From the NCBI GenBank assembly GCA_030560485.1, contig JAKTTS010000117.1, positions 1-34,126 of the forward strand: a stretch of DNA of 34,126 nt, written 5' to 3'. Below the pieces are notes generated by a model, which searched no databases, was not told the DNA's origin, and worked only from the letters and a program-made list of their open reading frames with translations. Made by a program: the position numbers and the translations under genes. Of this stretch, positions 26,696-34,126 are shown in pieces; the stretch's first letter is position 1, and each line of letters starts with the position of its first letter. The stretch comes from Ascoidea tarda (nom. inval.) (Eukaryota; Ascomycota; Saccharomycetes; Ascoideales; Ascoideaceae).

Positions 26696-29600
26696 TCAGT
26701 TTAGTAAAAATGTAATATTAGACTTCGAATCTTCTTTTTTGTTCAGATCAATATCAGATGGACTTCCAGAACGAGAGTTTCTGTAGCAATTATCTTTTGA
26801 ATCAGAGGATTTATTGGAAACCAAATGATTTGAAGTGCCTTTATTGTTATTATTATTGGTACTATTGTCACTATTATTATTATTATTATTATTATTGTTG
26901 TTGTTGTTGTTGTGGTTAGTATCACTGTTTTCTATAGTACCATTATTTATATTGTCACTGTTATTGTTATTAGCATTTATGTTATTCATGTTATTTATAT
27001 TATTTTCATTATCTGTTCGAATGCTGTTCTTTGGTATAATATTTCTATTGTTGTTATTGTAGCTAACGTTACTTTTAAGACTGTTATTTGCAGTAAAATC
27101 TTTGCTATTAGGATTGTCACTAATATTTGGGAGATTATTAGCATAAGTGTTATTTGCAGGATGATTATTTGGAAAGTGATTATGGTTAGGAGGATAGTTG
27201 ATGTTAGGAGGAAAGTTGTGATTTTTAGGGGGTTTTATGTTGGGAAGATAATTAACATTAGGCGGATAATTAGCATAAGGAGGATAATTGCCATTAGCAG
27301 GATAATTACTGTTGGGTGAATAATTATTATCAGGAGGATGATTTCTATTAGGAGGATAATTCATATTCAGTGGATAATTGCCATTTGGAGGATGATTACC
27401 ATTAGGTGGATAAATATCATAACCATGATTATTATTTGTATTATAGGGATTGTTTTGATTAAAAACGTTTGAAGGGATATGACCATTGTTGTAGCCCGGA
27501 AAATTGGATATAAAGTTTGGGTTAGGTGGATAAAGAGGATGAGCTAAAGGAATGGACGGGTCATTAAAATTTGGTCCATATGGAACTTTTTGGAAATTAA
27601 AAGGCAAACGCTGTGAAGGAGATAATGGTGGGTATGGTTGTAAATGTGGATGTCTATGTCTATGTGGGTGTGGGTGTGGGTTAGAATGTGAGTGAGAGTG
27701 GGTGTGTGTATTTGAATGTGAATATAAATGTGAACGCGAATGTGAATGATAATAGTTGAATTCAGCAATATGATGGGAATCATAATTATCCGATGGAAAA
27801 TTCAAACCGTTTGGAAATTGGGGAGGCAATGTATTTAATTGCAGAAAAGGTTCAGTAGGATGTCTTGGACTAAGAGGTAGTGCATTAAACGAGTGGTAAG
27901 GAAGAGGGTATGTCATAACAATTGGTTTATTGTGTTTCGATTGTTGATTAGAATTTTTTTCTTTTTTAGAAGAGCGCAATACAAGAGAACGAGTATTTGC
28001 AACAAGAGGGAGCTCTTTAAGTTTTGATTTTGTTTGAGCATTGACTTTTGCTTCAATCTCAGCTTTTGACTCTTCAAGGTTGAAATCTTGAGAAAGAACA
28101 GTTGAAACAGAACTGGGAGATTTGCCCTCGGATTCACATTCGGCCTTAAACTGAGATGGAGGTTTCAAAATAGAGGAGCAAAAATAAGAAGGGTTTTGGT
28201 TCATTATATGACTTGGTGACGAGGACCCATCATCACTAATTGACAATTCACGTTGAATATTTTCATGAGACTTATGTTTTAATGTTGATTTTAGAGATGA
28301 TCCTGCTATTTCAGACAGCTTTCTTTTATTCGTGGTTTTTTTCTTATTGGCGATTTTTGTGGAAGGACTTTGATTATCTGTTTGAATTTGATTATCAGAT
28401 AGTTGCAAAGAATTGGTTTTCTTTTGCTTGGCAGTGGAGGATTGAATGTTAGAATTTTTGTCAATATTAGAGTCTTCGTTATCAGTTATTTCATTGAAAG
28501 ATTCTTTGTCAGAGGCAACAATTTGTTCTTCATTATTTGAGGGCGATTGATAGTGATTGTGGGTTGAATCTGGAGTTTCTGGTGGTGCAAGAGCGATTGG
28601 ATTTAAAGTTACTGACAAAGAGTTTGAAGGTAAAGGTATTGAATTTGAAAGAGTCTTTTGAAAGGCAACAATTTTTTGATCGTTAAAATTTTTGCTAAAA
28701 AGGGATAGATTCAAAGGAGAGATTTTGCCAGACAAGACACCAGAACCAACTTTGATCATTTGCCTTGAAGCTATGTTCAAGTCAGAAATTTCTCTTCTGG
28801 CAGCCTGAGCTTTTTGGGCAGCCTTTAGGGCTTCTCTTGCGATTGGATCAAGAGCCAAATAGGCACATTGTAGTTTTGCACGAACACAATTTCCACATTC
28901 GGGTAGCTTTTCGTCACATTTGATTCTTCGACATTTGCAGGTAGCACAGCCTAAGTGGGAATTGCGATGCTTTTTTCTTGTGTTTTTTTTGGAGGCATAT
29001 CTAGCTTTGCAGTTGTTGGTGTTATTTGTATCATCGTCGTCATCGGCATTGGAAGCAGAACTGTTGGGGCTGTTGGGACTGTTTGGCTGGTGGGAGGTGT
29101 TTATGTTTGCGTTCAGATGTTTGATATTGATGTTGATTTTATTTTTAATGATAATTTGTTTTTTATTGTTGATTGATGAGGTGGTACTGGAAGGATTGCG
29201 TATAGGTGGGCGGATGATTTTTAAATAAGATTTTTGAGAAGTATGAGTTGTTAAGTTTGGTTTAGGCTTTATTTCTATATTTTGGAGTAGTTTGTTGGTG
29301 GAAGTGGAGGAGGGAGATTTCTTTTGGACCAAAGGTAGTAAAGGAACAAGTTTGTTGTTTGAATTTGATTGAAGAACCAAGTGGTCGGTATTTGAATTTA
29401 GCTTTTGTTTTTTAGTTGAATTGATTGAAAATAAATGGTTACGGTTTCTGCTTCTCTTTCTAATGGAGGAGTTATTTGTAAAATCATCAGTTTTGCTAAA
29501 AAAATAAGGAGGCAAGGGGTTTCTTAAGGCTTGGGTGAAAGAGATGATTGATTGGTTGTTTTCCTTTGCATTTTTGATTAGCAAATTTGAAGTTGAATTT

Positions 29601-30196
29601 TGTCTTGTGTTTTTAGTAGAGTTTGAAAAGATGTTAATTTTTTCAGTGATGTATTGAGAATAGTTGAATTTTTGATTTTGTTGGAAATTTTGAAATTGCT
29701 GTTGAATTTTGGGAATACCTTTGTCAAAGGAAACATAAGGTATTGATTTAAAGATTTTTCTTTCATTGGATGAGTTATTGTCATTGTCATTGTCGTTTGT
29801 GTCAGTGATTTTATCTGAATATGATTCATTTGATGAATCATTTGATGAATCATTTAATGAATTATTTGGTGACTCATTTGGTGAATCAGTTGATTCAGAT
29901 AATTCTGGGGTTTTAGATATTTTCAGGGATTCATTGGATTCATTGGATTCATTGGACTCATTGGACTCATTGGACTCATTTAATTCAGTAGATTTATTAG
30001 ATTTAGTAGGTTCGTTCGATCCAGTAGATTTATTAATTGTGGTGAGTTGAATGCACTCAGTTTCATGGTTTTTTGACGAAATCTTTTTAGAGTTTTCATT
30101 ATTGACGTTATTTCCACTTTCAATATTTTGGATTTCAGATAACGGCTGAGGAGATGAGGGATTCAGATTATTTAAATTGGGAGATTGATTTACCAT
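26696..30196 (-). CDS. large Zn2Cys6 binuclear-cluster transcription factor, role unknown
   Basis: An 1166-residue fungal-type regulator. The only recognisable domain is one binuclear zinc cluster at residues 417-444, with spacing C-x2-C-x6-C-x6-C-x2-C-x6-C (Cys417, 420, 427, 434, 437, 444, plus an extra Cys422). Basic RKKHRN comes before it and an Ala-rich helix after it (AREALKAAQKAQAARREI). The rest is low complexity: a Ser-Asn-Glu repeat near 70-90, Ser/Lys-rich stretches, a His-rich segment (about 805-852), a Pro/Asn repeat of YPPNxN type (about 925-1010), and poly-Asn runs near the C-terminus. I see no fungal-specific middle homology domain. The start is the ATG at 30196, and the long upstream region with a TATA near 30441 fits a heavily regulated gene. 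I do not recognise the ortholog, so targets are not guessed. Confidence 0.85.
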   Translation of the reverse strand: MVNQSPNLNNLNPSSPQPLSEIQNIESGNNVNNENSKKISSKNHETECIQLTTINKSTGSNEPTKSNKSTELNESNESNESNESNESNESLKISKTPELSESTDSPNESPNNSLNDSSNDSSNESYSDKITDTNDNDNDNNSSNERKIFKSIPYVSFDKGIPKIQQQFQNFQQNQKFNYSQYITEKINIFSNSTKNTRQNSTSNLLIKNAKENNQSIISFTQALRNPLPPYFFSKTDDFTNNSSIRKRSRNRNHLFSINSTKKQKLNSNTDHLVLQSNSNNKLVPLLPLVQKKSPSSTSTNKLLQNIEIKPKPNLTTHTSQKSYLKIIRPPIRNPSSTTSSINNKKQIIIKNKININIKHLNANINTSHQPNSPNSPNSSASNADDDDDTNNTNNCKARYASKKNTRKKHRNSHLGCATCKCRRIKCDEKLPECGNCVRAKLQCAYLALDPIAREALKAAQKAQAARREISDLNIASRQMIKVGSGVLSGKISPLNLSLFSKNFNDQKIVAFQKTLSNSIPLPSNSLSVTLNPIALAPPETPDSTHNHYQSPSNNEEQIVASDKESFNEITDNEDSNIDKNSNIQSSTAKQKKTNSLQLSDNQIQTDNQSPSTKIANKKKTTNKRKLSEIAGSSLKSTLKHKSHENIQRELSISDDGSSSPSHIMNQNPSYFCSSILKPPSQFKAECESEGKSPSSVSTVLSQDFNLEESKAEIEAKVNAQTKSKLKELPLVANTRSLVLRSSKKEKNSNQQSKHNKPIVMTYPLPYHSFNALPLSPRHPTEPFLQLNTLPPQFPNGLNFPSDNYDSHHIAEFNYYHSHSRSHLYSHSNTHTHSHSHSNPHPHPHRHRHPHLQPYPPLSPSQRLPFNFQKVPYGPNFNDPSIPLAHPLYPPNPNFISNFPGYNNGHIPSNVFNQNNPYNTNNNHGYDIYPPNGNHPPNGNYPLNMNYPPNRNHPPDNNYSPNSNYPANGNYPPYANYPPNVNYLPNIKPPKNHNFPPNINYPPNHNHFPNNHPANNTYANNLPNISDNPNSKDFTANNSLKSNVSYNNNNRNIIPKNSIRTDNENNINNMNNINANNNNSDNINNGTIENSDTNHNNNNNNNNNNNNNSDNSTNNNNNKGTSNHLVSNKSSDSKDNCYRNSRSGSPSDIDLNKKEDSKSNITFLLN
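26866..26917. repeat. poly-Asn tract of the zinc-cluster gene
   Basis: A run of Asn codons (ATT/GTT on plus) forms an imperfect trinucleotide repeat. Confidence 0.75.
27172..27413 (-). repeat. degenerate 21-nt repeat coding for YPPNxN units
   Basis: About a dozen tandem copies of a 7-residue unit, Y/H-P-P-N-x-N-x, lie in frame in the zinc-cluster gene. Copies have diverged, so the array is not recent. Confidence 0.75.
29931..29975. repeat. 9-nt tandem repeat coding for Asn-Glu-Ser
   Basis: Five units of TCATTGGAY (plus strand) are followed by decayed copies. On the minus strand they encode repeated Ser-Asn-Glu triplets. Confidence 0.85.
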
Positions 30197-30440
30197 TTTA
30201 AAAGTAAAAGTATGGTAAAAATGTAAATGAAATATAATGATATTGGTATCAATAATGTCAGAACAATATTAAAATAATAATAAAAGTGGTAAGAATTGAA
30301 AAATTGTAAAAATAAAAAAAATGGAAAAAATTAACAATAATGTACAAAATAAACAAAACAAAAAAAAAAAATTAGCTCAAAAAAAGGATAAGAATTGAGC
30401 AAGCGAAGCAGAGAAAAAAGGGAAAGGAAAAGATGAAGGT

Positions 30441-30447
30441 TTTTATA
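30441..30447 (-). promoter_or_regulatory. possible TATA box of the zinc-cluster gene
   Basis: The minus strand reads TATAAAA about 245 bases above the ATG at 30196. That would give a leader of perhaps 150-200 bases, longer than for other genes here. Confidence 0.4.
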
Positions 30448-31340
30448 AGAAAACTCGCTGAAAGGAAAAAAACAAAATGAAATCTGAATTTTGATTTGAA
30501 GCTTAAAGACTGGCCTTTGGCTTCAAATTGGGACTTTGTTTGGGTGTCTCGGCCGTAAAATGCAGCTTGTGCAGCCAGTCGGAACGTGCTATGGCTCTAC
30601 GAGGCTCGTATTTATGTACAGGCCAATCACACACAGTGCAGCTCGGGCGCTGTCTGCACTAGCACGCAAACACTCAGCCAACCATGACCCAGGAAGTGCA
30701 GTGTTGTGTTACGAAGCTCGTACTTGGAGCGCGGCGGGCATTTACGAGCACTGTGGGAAATGGATTGCTGGGCTGTTTGGCTTGCTGCCAGGTGGCGCAC
30801 AGCAATTTGGCCTGTTCCCCTAGTGCTCTGGCGCCATCCGTTCATCGCCAGTCCCAGGCCCAGACCCAGTTCCAGGCCAGTGTTCCTGGCTTGGGCTTTC
30901 CTTTTGGCTTGCGGTTCCAGCAATCGTGCTATTGAGAACACCGCCAGCCAAACCACGTAGTAGGATGTTGCTTTTAATCCTCAGGATCCCTATACATGGT
31001 TTGGCAAGTTGCTTCTGCCTGGCTGCTACCAAGTCACTGACGAGCGCACATCAGCGATAAGGAGCATTTCTGGTGACCCATGCTTGCTCTTTCTTGAAAT
31101 TGCATGTCTGCAAACTGCCGAAGCTGCACACACATTCGCACCCACAAAAGAAACAATATGAGCCGCACCCGCTGTTTTGAAACAAGCGGAACAACAAAAA
31201 TAGCAACAATAATTTTGCCAGATTGTTCCCACCAGTAGCCTGCTTCCACCACTCGTTTGCTCTTGCGCTAATTTACGGCCTGCAGCGTGGTTGCTGTTGC
31301 GCAGAGTTCTAGATCCCATCGACTCACCGCTGTCTTACTA

Positions 31341-31346
31341 CACGTG
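31341..31346. promoter_or_regulatory. CACGTG E-box
   Basis: This CACGTG sits in the GC-rich island between the zinc-cluster gene and the small ORF at 32279. Confidence 0.4.
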
Positions 31347-32203
31347 TCGCCCAGGCCGGCGGCTCACAAGCACACCAATCAAAATCTGCGTTCTACGGCA
31401 TTGCTCTCCCTCATCGCTGGCAGTCTGCACAATTCCAGTCTGATGGGACTATTTCTTCCGGCTACTGTGCTTCTGCCGTTGAACTTGCCGCTTCCCGACT
31501 GTTTCTGGTATTCTGATATTTTCCGTTGTGTGCAATATTTCTTCCTCAAACGTCAAATGTCAGACATTCTGCTTACTCTGCTATTTATTTTGGCTTCGTA
31601 TTTTCCTCGCCTTATATGCCGTGCAGCGCTTCTCCGTCATCTTTCAGTACTGCAATGGAAGGTTGCACCAAATACCTACAATTCAAATTTCTAGATAAGT
31701 TAAAAAATTGTTTGTTTGGACTGGATGGATTGCATCTTTTGCTTGTTTCCGGCGTAGTTTGGTTCCGAACGGTTTCCCAATCAGTCTGAAACAGTGTTAA
31801 CCTTATTTTGAGGTTGGTCTGGATTCAATCCCCGTGTCGCGTGCTTGATATGTACTCTTTGCTTCACAGAGTTTTCCGATAATAGAGGAATCATGTTTGA
31901 CAACCATATAGGTATGCTTCACCAGTGTCCAAATTGGTTAGAAAACGTTTATTTCTTGAAACGGTTTGCTTTTATTTCAGGTTAGCTTGAAATATATTTC
32001 TTCCAGTTTGTTTACGGTTTTGTTTACCATGCGCAGTTGTCCATACCCAAATCAACTCAAAACTGCATGTGGTTAAGGAATTGTTCATCCACCATTAATA
32101 CCTGATCAACAGATTCACCATGAGCAGATGCGATGTGATTTTCCAAATTCAATCCAACTTTCAATTCGCGCAACGGAAATAGAGCTGCCCTCTCTGGAGG
32201 CAA

Positions 32204-32213
32204 TATATATAAA
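32204..32213 (+). promoter_or_regulatory. TATA box of the small ORF at 32279
   Basis: TATATATAAA lies 66-75 bases before the ATG, followed by an A/C-rich leader. This is the arrangement seen at the real genes in the window. Confidence 0.5.
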
Positions 32214-32278
32214 GCCAGCGGTTTAGTAAAAAAACAACAAACCAAAAAGCCATCTTTGTCTCCCACCAATTTAAATTC

Positions 32279-32593
32279 ATGATTGAAATTAACTATAAAA
32301 GTCCAGATATTTCCAGCTCTGGTACTCAATCCTGCGATGATTCCAACGCATTATCAGCCGATTTCCTGCTTGAGGACCAAAAATTCGATTCTATCCTAGA
32401 AAAATTATTTGACATAAATGGGTACTTCCCAACAGCAAATCATAATCAAACATTAAAGTCAGTGGAGCAAAAATCACCAGAGGCAGTTAGAAGGACAAAG
32501 GAAATTAAGCGTTTAAAAATAAATTATCAAAATTCTAAGCTTTCAGCAAACATGTCCTTGCTCTTAATGAAAGAAAGCAGAATAAATCGCTGA
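32279..32593 (+). CDS. hypothetical small protein, possibly truncated
   Basis: A 104-residue ORF with a good TATA box and leader. I do not recognise it. The N-terminal half is acidic (about residues 18-45, with SADFLLEDQKFDSILEKLFD), and from about residue 68 it turns basic (AVRRTKEIKRLKINYQNSKL). After the TGA the same frame stays open for 55 more codons to a TAG at 32759-32761. The extension is Lys/Arg-rich and helix-like (AEITKRDKNLLRALRIKR, EKYLIRKYKMP). The extended product would be an acidic-then-basic protein of about 160 residues, suggestive of a small regulator, but that is inference. Either the gene is recently broken, the TGA is read through, or the continuation is chance. Confidence 0.4.
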   Translation: MIEINYKSPDISSSGTQSCDDSNALSADFLLEDQKFDSILEKLFDINGYFPTANHNQTLKSVEQKSPEAVRRTKEIKRLKINYQNSKLSANMSLLLMKESRINR

Positions 32594-32761
32594 ACGTCTC
32601 AAATTTTTTATTTAACTAATCACAAGATTAAAAATCTATCAATTGATCAATGCGCAGAGATAACCAAACGCGATAAAAATCTGTTGCGTGCATTAAGAAT
32701 AAAACGCGCAATAGAAAAGTATTTGATTAGAAAATACAAAATGCCTAATTCTACTGCTTAG

Positions 32762-34041
32762 GTGGTGAACATTATTTTCGAAATTTTGTTTCGAAATCTA
32801 GATTTGATATTATTTATCAAAATTGATGAAAATCTATTTTATTGATATTTCAATTTAAGTTCAGGTCTGAAAAATTGAGCATATGTAAAAAGTAAATAGT
32901 ACAACAAAAAGTATTGTTTTGGGTTTTTGGAATTGAATTTTTATTTTCCACAAGTATATATAAATACACTCAGTAAGTGTCATGAATTAGGCACTAGATA
33001 TAATTTGTACATATTTTATGCTGTGAAAATGGGCACTGGTGGGATATTTTATTAACTGGAAACTATCTGGTCGCGGCATAACATCATCCAACATTACTTA
33101 GATTTTAATATATAAAACTATTTTAATGAACCATTACCAAATTTTTTGTTTGCATGCGCACTTCTACAAATTTAAAAAATATAATGCTTGATTAGGATTT
33201 AAGAAAAATAACAATTAAAAGCTGATCAATGTTGGCTTTAATTTTTAATGAAATTGATAATAACAAAGGTTTATTGATCAACAAGGAAAGTATTACGAAG
33301 ATGAACTATCAAGAGCCTGAGAAATTTCAATTCGTTCAATTATGCTGCAAAAAGCACTGGGATAAAATAAATAAACAAACAACTACTTGATCAAATTGAA
33401 GAGATTTTTGATTATTCATACCAAACTAGTTTATTCCACAATGATTTGAAATTTGATAATATATTGATTTCACTTCAGGTATATCTGCTTTTGATTTAGT
33501 TTTTTTTGACTTTCAATTTTGATTTGAATTTTGATTTGAATCTTGTTCCAGTTTAGTGTAAATACATTACTGTTGCTATTATGACTGTCATTGCCTTTAT
33601 TGTCGCGCAATATATATCAAATTTAGTTTCTTTAGGTTCATTTTAAATCAATGTGTTTATTCTCTAATGAATTAATAGATTTGAGATGTTCATAATTCAT
33701 GTTTCTTTTATAATATATTCTTTTATTTTGTTTGTTTATTCAATTTATGGTTATTGTTGTGCTTGTCCTAATTCAAAAATAAAATTATTGAGTGCATACT
33801 TTGGAAACTTTACTGCTTGAAATGTCTTAAATCGTTGAAGGTTTTAACCTCTTTTTAAAATTAAATTTGTTAGTGAGCATTATTCAATTGATTTCCATCA
33901 AATAAAAATTGGTTAAGGTATTCTATTGTAGCTCTTATTTTTTGTTCTCTTAGCGTGCTGGGTTTTAAATTGCATTTCAAACTGCTATTCAAGCTTTTGT
34001 GTTGTAAATCATTCAAAATACTAGTTTGTCATATAGTGTTT
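32762..34041. other. AT-rich intergenic stretch, possible kinase-like relic
   Basis: No intact gene is visible. Frame 33371-33499 reads LFHNDLKFDNILIS at about 33431-33472, which looks like a protein-kinase catalytic loop (HxDLKxxN). A preceding ORF in another frame (33229-33390) could be related. No other kinase motif is seen, so this is at best a decayed fragment. Confidence 0.3.
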
Positions 34042-34071
34042 GTTTGCTTGTTTGCTTGTTTGCTTGTTTGC

Positions 34072-34126
<55 letters not shown>
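34042..34126. repeat. GTTTGCTT array followed by (ATTT)n, runs off the window end
   Basis: Four perfect GTTTGCTT units (34042-34073) are followed by about 13 units of ATTT to the last base. The true length is unknown because the window ends inside the repeat. Confidence 0.9.

Larger units (their letters stand above)
30197..32278. promoter_or_regulatory. long upstream region of the zinc-cluster gene with GC-rich island
   Basis: This is over 2 kb without a recognisable gene. The first 300 bases are A-rich. About 30520-31680 is a GC-rich island (34 of 60 bases G/C at 30541-30600, 37 of 60 at 30841-30900, against about 30 percent around it) with a CACGTG at 31341-31346. Frames of up to 135 codons are open on both strands but overlap one another, encode nothing I recognise and look like composition effects. 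After 31700 the DNA returns to low GC. It probably acts as a large regulatory region, possibly for the genes on both sides. Confidence 0.5.

Noticed and set aside
30536-31694. Several overlapping ORFs of 60-135 codons in the GC-rich island
   Set aside because: They overlap on both strands in GC-rich DNA, have no family signature and show no consistent codon use.
31800-31850. A GATTCAATCC sequence resembling a tRNA B box
   Set aside because: The loop does not align with the TTCRANY consensus and no flanking stem or A box can be found.
31892-31980. Possible short exon with a GTATGC donor and TTTCAG acceptor
   Set aside because: It has no branch-site sequence and does not lead into a longer open frame.

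Overview
This window reads as nuclear DNA of an AT-rich budding yeast (Saccharomycotina). The genes are compact and nearly intron-free. They include fungal-specific proteins (Bfr1, Slk19-like, Lpl1, carboxypeptidase Y), long Asn/Asp/Ser homopolymer tracts sit inside coding regions, and the two introns found have GTATGT donors with (C/A)ACTAA(T/C) branch sites. A hand count of seven genes (about 3,900 codons) found only seven CTG codons, none in a conserved domain, while CTC is used freely. That fits a lineage where CUG was reassigned or is ambiguous (CUG-Ser1, CUG-Ser2 such as Ascoidea/Saccharomycopsis, or CUG-Ala). Which lineage is inference and cannot be settled here.

Layout, left to right. 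474-2924 (-) is a subtilisin-family protease. 2925-5055 is a very AT-rich gene-free stretch. 5056-6645 (-) is BFR1 and 7133-8746 (+) is carboxypeptidase Y (PRC1), sharing a divergent promoter with two CACGTG sites and a TATA box on each side. 9039-11387 (-) is ABP1 and 11722-12009 (+) is TIM10, again divergent around two CACGTG sites. 12332-13957 (+) is the phospholipase LPL1. 14673-16706 (-) is ERG8 with an unusual N-terminal extension of about 146 residues. 17419-21366 (-) is an SLK19-like coiled-coil kinetochore/spindle protein. 22013-23545 (-) is the metacaspase MCA1, and 23730-26168 (+) is CQD1, a two-intron mitochondrial ABC1/ADCK2-type atypical kinase; these two share a 184-base promoter. 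26696-30196 (-) is a 1166-residue Zn2Cys6 transcription factor. The last 3.9 kb has a GC-rich island of about 1.2 kb, an unrecognised small ORF (32279-32593) that stays open for 55 codons past its TGA, a possible kinase-like relic, and a tetranucleotide repeat running off the end.

The genes are mostly unrelated housekeeping functions: vacuolar and other proteolysis, mitochondrial import and coenzyme Q distribution, lipid and isoprenoid metabolism, actin patches, mitosis and mRNP binding. There is no operon logic, no mobile element that looks whole, and no tRNA or rRNA gene that I could recognise. I found no convincing new multi-gene system. The best leads are the CTG avoidance, the GC-rich promoter islands, the in-frame 90-nt CQD1 intron, the ERG8 extension and the small ORF near 32.3 kb.
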